Assembly (NCBI RefSeq): GCF_902635505.1 | Contig: NC_045429.1 | Location: forward strand, 130,409,804-130,473,803 | Source of the DNA: Sarcophilus harrisii | Lineage: Eukaryota; Chordata; Mammalia; Dasyuromorphia; Dasyuridae | Direction: 5' to 3' | DNA length: 64,000 bases | Shown here: piece after piece, positions 60,201 to 64,000 of the stretch | Layout of the letters: each line of letters opens with the position of its first letter | How positions within the stretch are numbered: position 1 is the stretch's first letter | The notes under the pieces: generated by a model | Told to the model about the DNA's origin: nothing | The model's database searches: none | What the model saw: the letters and a program-made list of their open reading frames with translations, nothing else | Program-made: the position numbers and the translations under genes

Positions 60201-61355
60201 ACAAAGATCTAGGTGGTATGATAGATACAGAACTAGACCTAGAAACAAATCCAGTCTCAGACATTTGCAAGGTCTGGGACTCCAGCCAAATCACTTTAAC
60301 TTCTGCCTCAGTTTTCTTTACCTGTAAAATGGGAAAATTAATAGCATCTGCTTCTTAGGGTTGTTATGAGGCTCAAATGAAATAAAACTAATAATGTGCC
60401 ATATGATAGCTATTATTAAAACTTATAGCAAAAAATGTGTGATGAATAAGAATGTTTTTTTTAAATGCTAGTTTAACCTTAGCTCTGATGAAAGAAACTT
60501 AATAAATAATGTCTTCATTTTTATAACAACTTCTTAAAGTCATAGTTTTTTACACACCTGGAATTAACTATTTTTTAACATTGTATCTAATATATCCATT
60601 CCCACAACACCTTGAATTTTAGAGTACATGATTTAAATTCAAAAAAGAAAGCACTGTGGCCCATTAGATATGGCTCACTCCTTGTAGATGGGGTGGGATA
60701 TGAATTGAGGAATGAAGTAAGCTAGGTAAGTAAAGGGAAGGAGAGTATTTTCTGAGCGAGACAAAAGTAGCATATGCCTAGGCTATTCTGCCCCCAATGG
60801 AATTATAGGATATTTAAACTGATATAAGATTTCCTGTCACATAAAAATGGGCCTGGGGAGGAGGAGAAGGAGGAAGAATGTATACCACAACACCTGTACC
60901 TAAAGGCCCCCTTTACACTTACCTAACAAATGGCCATCTAGCTTTTGCTTGAAAAACCACAAAGTAAAGAAGAGTCCACTCTCTCCTGGTAAATAACTGT
61001 TAGGAAGGTTTTCTTTATATAAAATTTAAATTGGTTTTCTTGCAACCTCCACCCACCATTCTACCTAGTCTTGTTCTCTGAAGGCAAACAACACAAGTCT
61101 GATACCTCCTCTAAAGGACAAGAGAACCAAATTAATTGTTACAGATTCATCATACAGAATAAACCAAATCAAACCACGATAACTATTTTTCTCATTGCTG
61201 GTCCTTACCATCAACATTTTGTGCAGGTCCTCTTCAAAAGAGTCTATATTGCAGTCAATCTTTTCCAAATCATCTAATACTTCATGAAGCATAAATTGAT
61301 AATATTGCTTCATTAACAGGCCACCCTTCAGAACCTCTTTACACTCTCTTACCAG
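16307..61355 (-). CDS. MAP3K4: MAP3K4 (MEKK4/MTK1), exons 5-27, 3' part of the gene
   Basis: MAP3K4 is a stress-activated MAP kinase kinase kinase. It is opened by GADD45 proteins and phosphorylates MKK4 and MKK3/6, driving JNK and p38. Twenty-three exons in this span join into one frame of 2,844 bp: 947 residues plus stop. The human protein is about 1,608 residues, so the N-terminal ~660, including the GADD45-binding region, lie right of the window. Numbering from exon 5, the kinase domain spans about 680-938: P-loop GEGQYGKV at 689-696, ATP lysine in MAMKE (711), catalytic HRDIKGAN (Asp 802), DFG at 820-822, APE at 849-851. No kinase residue I can check is missing. The C-terminus is FVKVCTDEE, as I recall it in human. 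All introns are GT-AG and the phases agree throughout. The kinase part is nearly identical to human. Confidence 0.97.
16688..16867 (-). CDS. MAP3K4: MAP3K4 exon 26 (kinase C-lobe)
   Basis: 180 bp, 60 codons, phase 0 to 0: begins [20 protein letters not shown] and ends LLDHSFVK. It covers the last kinase helices, including the conserved late arginine in [10 protein letters not shown]. The acceptor tttttcatag is good; the donor GTTTGG is weak (see findings). Confidence 0.96.
17395..17560 (-). repeat. MIR fragment
   Basis: The antisense MIR is clear: 'tatcatctcatttgatcttc', 'gttatccccattttacagat', 'gaggaatctgagacgacttg', 'gtcatacagcttgcatta'. Confidence 0.75.
18380..19545 (+). repeat. L2 LINE remnant
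   Basis: The phrase order follows the L2 body and 3' region: 'ggggctttcttctctttttg', 'atctacccacatcttcagct', 'aaagtgacaatcctagagca', 'ttgcaatgactccctattaa', 'cctgttttccttcaaggttc', 'agtaagtgcttgataaatca'. It is interrupted by a T-run near 19129, and no frame survives. It is antisense to MAP3K4. Confidence 0.65.
19934..20001. repeat. Local duplication (22-bp unit, 46-bp period)
   Basis: TTCCTCTACAAGTAAGTAAC plus AA occurs at 19934-19955 and again, identically, at 19980-20001. Between them lies a small ACAATGT-type repeat. The second copy ends 13 bases before the exon 25 donor at 20014. Confidence 0.95.
20015..20121 (-). CDS. MAP3K4: MAP3K4 exon 25 (activation segment to helix F)
   Basis: 107 bp. 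It completes the Ala codon begun in exon 24, then reads [20 protein letters not shown] and ends VVIEMVTGK. It contains the APE motif and the DIWSLG aspartate. The acceptor is ttttaaag and the donor gtaagc. Confidence 0.97.
21635..21785 (-). repeat. WSINE1-like tRNA SINE
   Basis: In antisense: a T-run, 'ggcaaggcaaaagaggttaa', 'gttacacagctagtaagtat', 'taaatatctgaggtcacatt', 'tgaactcggatattcctgac', then a diverged tRNA head. The 'ggcaaggcaa' end resembles the WSINE1 family as I remember it, but assignment needs a library search. Confidence 0.65.
21790..22990 (+). repeat. CR1/L3 LINE remnant
   Basis: A decayed reverse transcriptase reading is visible near 22040 ([12 protein letters not shown], like the YLDFSKAFD motif of CR1). 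Later come 'gggttggacatctggtggca' and 'gatgttcaaaaagagggtag', typical of the CR1/L3 3' region. A long T-run at 22858-22880 interrupts it. No usable frame. Confidence 0.6.
23026..23148 (-). CDS. MAP3K4: MAP3K4 exon 24 (DFG motif)
   Basis: 123 bp. It completes a glycine codon, then [20 protein letters not shown] and, at the end, [10 protein letters not shown] plus one base. It carries the DFG Mg-binding loop and the threonine-rich activation segment. The acceptor is ctttttcag and the donor gtaagg. Confidence 0.97.
23595..23760 (+). repeat. L2 3' end
   Basis: Closely follows the L2 terminus: 'cccattagaatgtaaagtct', 'tttgaatccccagcacttgg', 'cacagtgcctgacatataat', 'aagtactttaaaaatgctta'. Confidence 0.75.
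24820..25012 (+). repeat. CORE-SINE with RTE/BovB-like tail
   Basis: Reads 'cttcatgagttgtctagctt', 'acctgtttgccttggttcct', 'aaatgagctgacgaaggaaa', 'tggcaaactgctctagtatc', 'aagaaaattccaaatgggag' and ends near 'gacaactgaaatcacc'. Confidence 0.75.
25600..25870 (+). repeat. Old L1 3' fragment
   Basis: 'ttccatctcatacctatcag', 'tttggaattgtatccccaaa' and 'cccaaagagataaagaaccc' match the end of ORF2/3' region of marsupial L1, also seen at 42850-43480. Heavily diverged. Confidence 0.6.
26433..26592 (-). CDS. MAP3K4: MAP3K4 exon 23 (hinge and catalytic loop)
   Basis: 160 bp, 53 codons plus one base: [20 protein letters not shown] at the start, [14 protein letters not shown] at the end. It contains the hinge (FMEYCDEG) and the HRD catalytic aspartate. 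The acceptor is catcccag and the donor gtaagc. Confidence 0.97.
27510..27626 (-). CDS. MAP3K4: MAP3K4 exon 22 (helix C region)
   Basis: 117 bp, 39 codons, phase 0 to 0: [20 protein letters not shown] then [19 protein letters not shown]. The conserved helix C glutamate lies in this segment (ADELKIFE). The acceptor is atattgcag and the donor gtaagc. Confidence 0.97.
27890..28400 (+). repeat. Old dispersed repeat, L2-like wording (long copy)
   Basis: Same phrase order as other copies: 'agggtaccagagatacatct', 'ttgccctcaaggcactgaat', 'gcatgcaggactcagatgag', 'ggctttattctgaaggcaac', 'caaggttatgtcatgcc'. Confidence 0.5.
28935..29080 (-). repeat. MIR/L3-like fragment; CA microsatellite just left
   Basis: Reads 'tggaattagaactataaaag', 'ccttcattttacagaggaga', 'aaactgaaacccagaaagag'. 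A short (CA)n run sits at 28880-28900 before it. Confidence 0.55.
29244..29314 (-). CDS. MAP3K4: MAP3K4 exon 21 (P-loop and ATP lysine)
   Basis: 71 bp. It completes the glycine of the P-loop, then [20 protein letters not shown] and MKE. The glycine-rich loop and the ATP-binding lysine in MAMKE are both here. The acceptor is gtttatag and the donor gtgagt. Confidence 0.97.
30287..30478 (-). CDS. MAP3K4: MAP3K4 exon 20 (entry into kinase domain)
   Basis: 192 bp. It completes an Asp codon, then [20 protein letters not shown], a basic [10 protein letters not shown] helix, and [12 protein letters not shown] plus one base. The last part is the first kinase beta strand. The acceptor is ttctccccag and the donor gtaagg. 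A hAT element ends 44 bases upstream of the acceptor. Confidence 0.97.
30523..30715 (+). mobile_element. Short non-autonomous hAT element, copy 1
   Basis: 193 bp with terminal inverted repeats: CAGGGGTCCTCAAACT at the left and its complement AGTTTGAGGACCCCTG at the right. The flanking 8 bp are TCCTAACA (left) and TCCTAATA (right), an 8-bp target-site duplication with one difference, as hAT transposases make. It has no coding capacity. A second copy in the same orientation is at 46987-47177. The ends resemble the OC1/hAT1 (OposCharlie) family as I remember it. Confidence 0.92.
31110..31760 (+). repeat. Old dispersed repeat, L2-like wording (long copy)
   Basis: Contains 'aagcacttaataagaatttg', 'cgcaggagacaagtacacat', 'gggagggaggccacttgaaa', 'gacagtgagaggaacagaga', 'aaagcagcaggcaaatttgc' and 'ggttcaaaggaattgagggg'. 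The 138-residue antisense ORF inside it is Pro/Ser-rich and has no recognisable domain. Confidence 0.5.
32045..32069. repeat. (CA)n microsatellite
   Basis: About 12 CA units in MAP3K4 intron 19. Confidence 0.95.
32130..32760 (+). repeat. Old dispersed repeat, distal part of the same family
   Basis: Reads 'caggagcatcaaatgctgca', 'gataaagattgagaaaagac', 'tggtgctagaagccacagtg', 'ttttttgaaggagtatggct' and 'ggttttgaagaaaaggaaaa'. It appears to continue the 31110-31760 repeat, with the (CA)n and unrelated DNA between. The overlapping 138- and 122-residue antisense ORFs are not credible genes. Confidence 0.45.
32790..33415 (+). other. Unidentified block, possibly a processed pseudogene
   Basis: This stretch is less AT-rich than its surroundings, has an mRNA-like mix, and ends with CTGCAATAAAGTTGTCTCC, like a 3' end with an AATAAA signal (about 33403-33410). 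All three + frames are broken by stops, and I could not match the fragments (for example [16 protein letters not shown]) to a known protein. It could equally be a repeat I do not know. Confidence 0.25.
33425..33545 (+). repeat. L2 3' end
   Basis: 'ccttcttgaaagcaggaact', 'gtctttcttttctaggtgta', 'agaagcacttcatcaatgtt' follow the L2 terminus. Confidence 0.6.
34160..34640 (+). repeat. L2 remnant with internal AT microsatellite
   Basis: 'cagtcacccttgactctcat', 'tttctatctccagaacatat', 'gacatgaggatagggattat' and 'tcaatacctaggacagtaat' follow the L2 3' half. An (AT)n run interrupts at 34481-34501. Confidence 0.6.
35151..35231 (-). CDS. MAP3K4: MAP3K4 exon 19
   Basis: 81 bp. It completes a Glu codon, then [20 protein letters not shown] and LISQNK plus one base. 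It is part of the linker before the kinase domain. [12 protein letters not shown] is as I recall it in human. The acceptor is tttctttcag and the donor gtaaga. Confidence 0.95.
35925..36025 (-). CDS. MAP3K4: MAP3K4 exon 18
   Basis: 101 bp. It completes an Arg codon, then [20 protein letters not shown] and [13 protein letters not shown] plus one base. It is a Ser-rich linker with a likely proline-directed site (SSP), close to human. The acceptor is ttgaaacag and the donor gtgagt. Confidence 0.95.
36026..38950 (-). other. MAP3K4: MAP3K4 intron 17
   Basis: About 2.9 kb, very AT-rich. I see only a (CA)n microsatellite (37419-37455), short A/T runs, and a G-run at 38778-38789 (a C-run in MAP3K4 sense). 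No clear transposon was recognised. Confidence 0.8.
37419..37455. repeat. (CA)n microsatellite
   Basis: About 17 CA units in MAP3K4 intron 17. Confidence 0.95.
38951..39067 (-). CDS. MAP3K4: MAP3K4 exon 17 (frame-preserving, alanine tract)
   Basis: 117 bp, a multiple of three, so it can be skipped without a frameshift. It completes a Ser codon, then reads [20 protein letters not shown] and [18 protein letters not shown] plus two bases. It is CpG-rich in AT-rich surroundings. In human the matching exon has, as I recall, a long alanine run and is absent from one isoform; here only three alanines remain. The acceptor is cttatcacag and the donor gtagtt. Confidence 0.93.
39190..39285. repeat. AT-rich simple repeat
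   Basis: Two (AT)n runs (near 39195-39220 and 39265-39280) separated by other AT-rich sequence in intron 16. Confidence 0.9.
39735..39850 (+). repeat. tRNA-SINE fragment
   Basis: 'gcatagaagataaagtgctg', 'gagttggggtcagcaagacc', 'tggattcaaatcccacctct' and 'gatacttatgaa' form a diverged tRNA-type SINE head. Confidence 0.6.
40157..40253 (-). CDS. MAP3K4: MAP3K4 exon 16 (tandem acceptor)
   Basis: 97 bp with the downstream acceptor, or 100 bp (to 40256) with the upstream one. It completes an Ala codon, then [20 protein letters not shown] and [11 protein letters not shown] plus two bases. The downstream site gives [12 protein letters not shown], the human reading as I recall it; the upstream one adds one alanine. 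The donor is gtattt. Confidence 0.93.
41750..42105 (+). repeat. L2 remnant
   Basis: 'ccaacttggccccaatccca', 'ctttctaaattttacagccc' and 'aggcaccttcccctcatcta' with 'tcatatctggcaccc' at the end follow L2. Confidence 0.55.
42110..42475. repeat. Two old SINEs side by side
   Basis: A + strand tRNA-type SINE (42110-42240: 'gctctggatttggaatcaga', 'ccttggttcaaattgcagtt') is followed by a - strand MIR (42245-42475: 'cacaattttacagataagga', 'aaccaaggctcaaaaacttt'). Confidence 0.6.
42605..42835 (+). repeat. CORE-SINE with RTE/BovB-like tail, head to tail
   Basis: Nearly complete: head 'ggatggctaggtggcaccac', 'catgggttcaaatctgaatt', core 'agctgtgtgactctgggaaa', tail 'actggagaaggaaattgcaa'. It gives the full head-core-RTE tail order of this family. 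Confidence 0.8.
42850..43480 (+). repeat. L1 3' end, old
   Basis: 'gcccaaagggctatcagact', 'gtctgtatcccaaagagacc', 'gcccatcaattggagaatgg', 'gaactgatgctgagtgaagt' and 'gcatccagaaagagaactac' form the L1 3' region. It is diverged from the copy at 47491, without a clean A tail. Confidence 0.8.
43560..43800 (-). repeat. CR1/L3-like fragment
   Basis: In antisense: 'acatctcatcacctgtaact', 'aaagtgtttccttgtataaa', 'ttctagttctaatttcatga', 'agagtccttcagatatttta'. This matches the arrangement at 60850-61110. Confidence 0.5.
44224..44302 (-). CDS. MAP3K4: MAP3K4 exon 15
   Basis: 79 bp: [20 protein letters not shown] then VTGLYL plus one base. It starts in phase 0 right after exon 14's EDDFL, as in human. 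The acceptor is attttttag and the donor gtaaga. Confidence 0.95.
44303..45162 (-). other. MAP3K4: MAP3K4 intron 14
   Basis: 860 bp, very AT-rich. I recognise no repeat family or regulatory element beyond a short GT/CA run near 44933-44950. Confidence 0.8.
45163..45241 (-). CDS. MAP3K4: MAP3K4 exon 14
   Basis: 79 bp. It completes an Arg codon, then [20 protein letters not shown] and PEDDFL. It is almost identical to human as I recall it (EPAF there, EPGF here). The acceptor is ttttcacag and the donor gtatgg. Confidence 0.96.
45592..45725 (-). CDS. MAP3K4: MAP3K4 exon 13
   Basis: 134 bp: [20 protein letters not shown], then [20 protein letters not shown] and GTRP plus two bases. It is part of the conserved central helical region. 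The acceptor is taactttcag and the donor gtaata. Confidence 0.96.
46060..46610. repeat. Cluster of MIR fragments
   Basis: Antisense pieces at 46060-46180 ('ttacagatatggaaactgag', 'gtcacatggataataaatag') and 46290-46400 ('gcagatttgaaaccaattct') are followed by a sense piece at about 46430-46610 ('cagtttccttatgtataaaa', 'tgagaagatgataata'). Confidence 0.6.
46880..47190 (-). repeat. MIR-type fragment split by a hAT insertion
   Basis: The antisense SINE reads 'gaagtcatgtgatttgcctt', 'ggatcacagggcttaaattc' and 'agttcactatccactatacc' up to the hAT at 46987, and resumes after it with 'ctataccatgaaact'. The SINE is therefore older than the hAT. Confidence 0.65.
46987..47177 (+). mobile_element. Short non-autonomous hAT element, copy 2
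   Basis: 191 bp with the same inverted ends as copy 1 (CAGGGGTCCTCAAACT and its complement) and nearly the same interior. The flanking 8 bp are CACTATAC (46979-46986) and CGCTATAC (47178-47185), one difference. It has no coding capacity and the same orientation as copy 1. Confidence 0.92.
47479..48097 (+). mobile_element. 5'-truncated L1 3' end with 12-bp target-site duplication
   Basis: The insert (47491-48085) begins within the L1 3' region ('catggaatattattgttcgg') and runs through 'gatggacgtggccatctcca', 'agctacacccagagaaagaa', a G-rich tract (47960-47986) and 'gtaaataaaaagctataaaa' to an A-rich tail. AAATCTTATTCC at 47479-47490 is repeated at 48086-48097. A 19-bp internal duplication, ATTATTGTTCGGTAAGAA, lies near 47502-47539. 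Confidence 0.9.
48309..48470 (-). CDS. MAP3K4: MAP3K4 exon 12
   Basis: 162 bp, 54 codons, phase 0 to 0: [20 protein letters not shown], an acidic stretch [10 protein letters not shown], then [17 protein letters not shown]. The acceptor is gttttttag and the donor gtaaat. Confidence 0.97.
49430..49870 (+). repeat. L2 3' region
   Basis: 'cggtttccttcaagactcag', 'ctaaagggccgctttctaca', 'tcctgtctcttgtttattgt', 'ccttgagtggtttttgtgtt', 'tttctttgtatccccagtgc', 'tagcacagtgcctg' give a clear L2 terminus. Confidence 0.8.
50080..50335 (+). repeat. L2-like 3' fragment
   Basis: 'acctcttgctctggaacact', 'aaaaccattccctaacaact' and 'gagtgcacactccttgaaaa' follow the L2 3' half. More diverged than the copy to its left. 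Confidence 0.5.
50458..50607 (-). CDS. MAP3K4: MAP3K4 exon 11
   Basis: 150 bp, 50 codons, phase 0 to 0: [50 protein letters not shown]. Helical, close to human as I recall it. The acceptor is atattcctag and the donor gtattt. Confidence 0.97.
50608..52808 (-). other. MAP3K4: MAP3K4 intron 10
   Basis: Mostly an L2 copy (51420-52770). 50608-51415 holds nothing I can name. Confidence 0.8.
51420..52770 (+). repeat. Long L2 LINE remnant with endonuclease trace
   Basis: The longest LINE copy here. Near 51500 it reads [16 protein letters not shown], matching the LGDFN motif of the L2 apurinic-type endonuclease. Downstream are 'gcctactggacctttttgtc', 'accgagacttgaaacccaga', 'tgtcatctttgattctttct' and 'gaagctatcagtgatttccc' in L2 order. 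The frame is broken throughout. It lies antisense in MAP3K4. Confidence 0.75.
52809..53075 (-). CDS. MAP3K4: MAP3K4 exon 10
   Basis: 267 bp, 89 codons, phase 0 to 0, the largest exon in the window. It begins [20 protein letters not shown], includes [18 protein letters not shown] and a variable acidic stretch ([17 protein letters not shown]), and ends [11 protein letters not shown]. The variable part differs most from the human sequence I recall. The acceptor is ttttccag and the donor gtatga. Confidence 0.97.
54186..54216. repeat. (AT)n microsatellite
   Basis: About 15 TA/AT units in MAP3K4 intron 9. Confidence 0.95.
55730..55855 (-). repeat. MIR-like fragment
   Basis: 'gagcttaaatgaactgtcca', 'caatcacaaaagtggtaaaa', 'ctgaatacaggtcttccaag' follow the antisense MIR core. 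Confidence 0.5.
56245..56328 (-). CDS. MAP3K4: MAP3K4 exon 9
   Basis: 84 bp, 28 codons, phase 0 to 0: [20 protein letters not shown] and LKSKQYVK. The acceptor is gtaatcccag and the donor gtaaaa. Confidence 0.97.
56447..56546 (-). CDS. MAP3K4: MAP3K4 exon 8
   Basis: 100 bp. It completes an Arg codon, then [20 protein letters not shown] and [13 protein letters not shown], a basic helical stretch. It lies only 118 bp from exon 9. The acceptor is ctttacag and the donor gtgagc. Confidence 0.97.
57410..57526 (-). CDS. MAP3K4: MAP3K4 exon 7
   Basis: 117 bp. It completes a Cys codon, then [20 protein letters not shown] and [18 protein letters not shown] plus two bases. 117 bp is a multiple of three. 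The acceptor is gttcttttag; the donor gtcaaa is weak. Confidence 0.95.
57815..58125 (-). mobile_element. L1 3' UTR copy, second subfamily, antisense
   Basis: It starts with a T-run (57816-57830) and reads antisense 'aactttttattgaaagaatc', 'cattgcagggtaattttttt', 'tatatgttaaatatgtcgca', 'gaaccaaacagttctcttgt' and 'tttcccagtgttctttcttt'. The layout matches the L1 3' UTR of the other copies but is a different subfamily. Flanks AGAAGCACTC (57807-57816) and AGAGGCACTC (58117-58126) suggest a target-site duplication with one difference. Confidence 0.75.
58500..58657 (-). CDS. MAP3K4: MAP3K4 exon 6
   Basis: 158 bp: [52 protein letters not shown] plus two bases. Nearly identical to human as I recall it. 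The acceptor is tacatttaaag and the donor gtagga. Confidence 0.97.
59240..59780 (+). repeat. Two L2-like fragments
   Basis: 59240-59340: 'ttattaaatatctactatat', 'gccaggctctttgcaaggta', 'ctggagatacaaacacaaaa'. 59690-59780: 'ttagaatccaagttttgtga', 'agtaccccaagcactttgca', 'cagtgcttact', the L2 terminus. Confidence 0.55.
60195..60425 (+). repeat. tRNA-headed CORE-SINE
   Basis: Head 'gatctaggtggtatgataga', then 'aaatccagtctcagacattt', 'ctgcctcagttttctttacc', 'tgtaaaatgggaaaattaat' and 'ttgttatgaggctcaaatga'. Confidence 0.65.
60850..61110 (-). repeat. CR1/L3-like fragment
   Basis: In antisense: 'atggccatctagcttttgct', 'tgaaaaaccacaaagtaaag', 'ataactgttaggaaggtttt', 'cttgcaacctccacccacca'. The order is that of the mammalian L3/CR1 3' region. 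Confidence 0.6.
61209..61355 (-). CDS. MAP3K4: MAP3K4 exon 5
   Basis: 147 bp, 49 codons, phase 0 to 0: [49 protein letters not shown]. It is the most 5' MAP3K4 exon found in the window. The acceptor is gttttcttatag and the donor gtaagg. Confidence 0.97.
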
Positions 61356-61434
61356 CTATAAGAAAACAAACACATTAGAGTTATATAATTTATCATTTAA
61401 TCTGTTCTTATTGAATTCTTTAGCAGTTCAATTA

Positions 61435-61800
61435 ATTCAACAAACATTTAACACGACTATGTGCTAGGTACTGTAACATGTATCAGAAATACAAAACAAG
61501 TCTTTGTTCTGAAAATGCTTACGTTCTTCTGAGGTAAAACAACATATACCTAGAAAAGTACAAAATATTTACAAAGTTCAATACAAAAACTTCTGGGGCA
61601 GTGGAAGTTGGTAAAAAAGGGAGCTCACAAAAGACTTCATGTTGGAGGTGCCATTCAGCAGAGCCTTAAAGAGAGGAAGGGATTTTAAGAGTGGGAAAGG
61701 GGAAAGGGATTATTATTGGCGTGAGTACGATATGTGTAAGGAAAGACATAGAGGTGACAGATTATATATAACCTATTTTATTAGTGTTTAGCCCCATAAA
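61435..61800 (+). repeat. Old dispersed repeat, L2-like wording
   Basis: 'atgtgctaggtactgtaaca', 'tctttgttctgaaaatgctt', 'ctggggcagtggaagttggt', 'cagagccttaaagagaggaa' follow the same order as the copies at 5755 and 27890. Confidence 0.5.
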
Positions 61801-62519
61801 TAACTAAAGAACCTTGACTTCAGAGAGCTTTTATATAAATTTAAATTACACATTGTTATGATTATGTATAAAAATCTTAGCATGATGAAACATAACACCT
61901 TCTTAATTTATGAAAGTTTGTTGCTGTTTTCTAATTTCAAATGCCCCAGCTTAATTCCATCCTTCAGTACATCACCCTTACTACTGCCACCACTCACTAT
62001 TGAAGAAGAAAGTCATGAAACTATGCTAGATCTGGTCTAGTACAAATCGACACTATTTAATCTCTACTGGGCCCTCATTGTTTCAAGTCCTTTTAGCTCA
62101 CTTTTGAAGGACCTACAGGACATTACCCACGACTCTTCCAGCTGATTTCCATGATCATAAATCCCCCCAGGGATACCCCAATACCCTGAATCTAAGCTAT
62201 CAGCAGGGGGTTAATTATTAAATGTATAGGGGGTGGGTTAGAAAGAAAGGAGACAAGGGAAAATTCAATAAAACACACAAAACACTTCAAAATGACTATC
62301 TATATAGCTAAAAGTCAAGGAGCATAAACCACTCGAAGTCTCTTGAATGTAGTAAACTCTCTGATCCTGCTCTTCCTCTCTTCATGCCTTGATTTTTAAT
62401 TTCATGCTAGCATTTGGATAGTCAGTAAATTACCCTTCCAACTCTCTCATATAAGACTATGGTTTAGCCCCTTGAATTTTTAACATCCTTCCTCTACAAC
62501 ACAGATTATGGCCCATCAC

Positions 62520-62760
62520 TTCCATTCATTTATTTAACAAGTATTTTAAAAGTCTGTAGTAGGTCTGTGAAAGACAGTATGCTAGATTCTGGGGACACAG
62601 ACATACATAGACACACAAATGGTCCCTGTGTAAATGAGCTAACATTCTACCAGAGGAACACAAGAAAATAAAATTTGACAAGAAAAAGAGCAACAAAAAA
62701 ATAGGAGAATCAAGAAAAGTCACAAAGGAAGTGACTAAATGAAGAACCTTGTGATTCCAA
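62520..62760 (+). repeat. Old dispersed repeat, L2-like wording
   Basis: 'gtatgctagattctggggac', 'acaaatggtccctgtgtaaa', 'tgagctaacattctaccaga' match the start of this family. Confidence 0.5.
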
Positions 62761-62789
62761 GCTAGAAGTCAGGCAGGTGTGATACACAA

Positions 62790-63200
62790 AATCACACAAT
62801 TTCAGCAATGGAAGAGAATCTCAATAGTTCAAAGCTAGCATAGTTGACATTTCAAAAGGAATTTAGTTATCTAGTCTTTGACTTAAAGCTTTTGATGAGT
62901 AAGATCCCATTGCCTTTAGGAACATTGACTGTTAACAAGTCTACCCTTGTATTATTAAGCCTACCTCTGCCTCCTGACCTACATGATACTGCTCACTCTA
63001 CCCTCCCAGGGCCAAAGAAAACAAGTAAATCCTTCCATAAGCCAGCTCTTCAAACGCTAGAAATCAGCTTACAGATGCCATCTGCCTCCAAGGATTCTCT
63101 TCTCCAGGATAACCAACTCCAGTGTCTTTAAATAATCTTTAAAAGGAATGAAAGCAAGGCCTTTCATCTGAATAAGGACCTATTCTAGCCTGGGCAATTT
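62790..63200 (-). repeat. CR1/L3-like fragment
   Basis: In antisense: 'caatttcagcaatggaagag', 'ttaacaagtctacccttgta', 'gccagctcttcaaacgctag', 'attctcttctccaggataac', 'tgaatgaaag'-like end. This is the order expected for the L3/CR1 3' region. Confidence 0.55.
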
Positions 63201-64000
63201 CCTGCAGGCAAATCTCTTCCAATGCATCATAATATATGAAATAGTCATCAGAAGTACTCCAGTGAACAAACTAAAAGTTAATGTGACCTTGTGACCAAAA
63301 ATGATCTGTATGTAAGCTCTCAACCACCACAGTCATGAAAAGTAGGCTCTAATTAGCTTTGGGCTGAGCTAAATTCTTGTACCACTCTCCTTCAGGGCTT
63401 ATTTGCCCTCTCAAACAATAAAAATAATTTTAAAAAACAGCTCTGAAAGTAGAAGTAACGCATAATACTTTGCACTTCACCACTATTTACCACTTTGGAG
63501 TCCTCAAAAATGAGGTAAAATATCTACTACATATCATAAGTGGGAGGTCTCTATGTATAAGGAAAAAGGGAAAACATCTTTGGTGAACTGCTATCTCATC
63601 ACCCCAATCTAGACCCAGAATTAGAGTACTGCAGCATCCTTCTCATTTCCAGCTGGCTTTAATATTCGTTAATAAATCTAGTTTGGACACAACTCCTAAG
63701 TGTGGACTTTCTACTCTTTCCTCTCTTCAGATGGGAAGCTCCCATCTTATACTTGTCTTTGCTTCCACTTTCTATAATTTTTTTAAATTTTTTTTTTACA
63801 CATCTAAGTTGGTTGGGGCATTCGCAATAGATCTTATGTTTGTAGAGGCCTTTGAAAGCAAAAAACTGAAACTTAAACAGGAAGGAGAAGTAATCAAGTC
63901 CCATCATTCTGAAATACACTAACTGAGAAAAATAGCTCTGATTCAAATTGCTGCAATGATTGGCTCCAATTTACCATCCTGGCTACCTATCTCTATAACT

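Larger units (their letters stand above)
58658..61208 (-). other. MAP3K4: MAP3K4 intron 5
   Basis: AT-rich, with an L2-like piece (59240-59340), an L2 terminus (59690-59780), a MIR-like piece (59960-60080), a SINE (60195-60420) and a CR1/L3-like fragment (60850-61110). 58690-59230 holds nothing recognised. Confidence 0.8.
61356..64000 (-). other. MAP3K4: MAP3K4 intron 4 (to window edge)
   Basis: No exon 4 was recognised, so it should lie further right. Contents: L2-like repeats (61435-61800, 62520-62760) and a CR1/L3-like fragment (62790-63200). 61810-62510 and 63210-64000 hold nothing I can name. Confidence 0.75.

Noticed and set aside
61356-64000. Search for MAP3K4 exon 4
   Set aside because: No segment with good splice sites and the expected residues before [11 protein letters not shown] was found; the area is repeat-bearing intron.

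Overview
This window is vertebrate nuclear DNA with spliced genes. The repeats point to a marsupial: tRNA-headed CORE-SINEs of marsupial type, SINEs ending in an RTE/BovB-like tail, many worn L2, CR1/L3 and MIR copies, marsupial-type L1 3' ends, and two short hAT elements. One SINE (21635-21785) resembles WSINE1, which would favour an Australian marsupial, possibly a dasyurid. That last step is inference from memory and is weak. No retrovirus-like or other capsid- or envelope-bearing element was recognised.

Two genes lie tail to tail. On the left, on the + strand, are the last two coding exons of AGPAT4 (2827-3025 and 8289-8380), followed by its 3' UTR with an AATAAA at 9361. AGPAT4 is an ER lysophosphatidate acyltransferase, and this part encodes its C-terminal membrane region. 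About 6 kb of intergenic, repeat-bearing DNA follows. From about 15755 to the right edge, on the - strand, is MAP3K4 (MEKK4/MTK1). Twenty-three consecutive coding exons, numbered 5-27 by the human gene, run from 61355 down to 16307 and encode 947 residues plus the stop. This includes a complete, intact protein kinase domain. All exon phases match and every intron is GT-AG. Exons 1-4 lie beyond the right edge. AGPAT4 next to MAP3K4 is also the human 6q26 arrangement.

The rest is intron. Introns hold old L2 (18380-19545, 34160-34640, 41750-42105, 49430-49870, 51420-52770), CR1/L3 (7110-8110, 21790-22990 and others), a family with L2-like wording (5755-6200, 27890-28400, 31110-31760, 32130-32760), L1 3' ends with clear target-site duplications (3881-4215, 47491-48085), microsatellites and SINEs.

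I found no undescribed biological system. The points most worth a second look concern MAP3K4 processing: a TAGCAG tandem acceptor at exon 16; a frame-preserving exon 17 whose alanine tract is much shorter than the human one I recall; a hAT element ending just upstream of the predicted exon 20 branch point; a duplication just downstream of the exon 25 donor; and a weak exon 26 donor whose read-through would give a different C-terminus.
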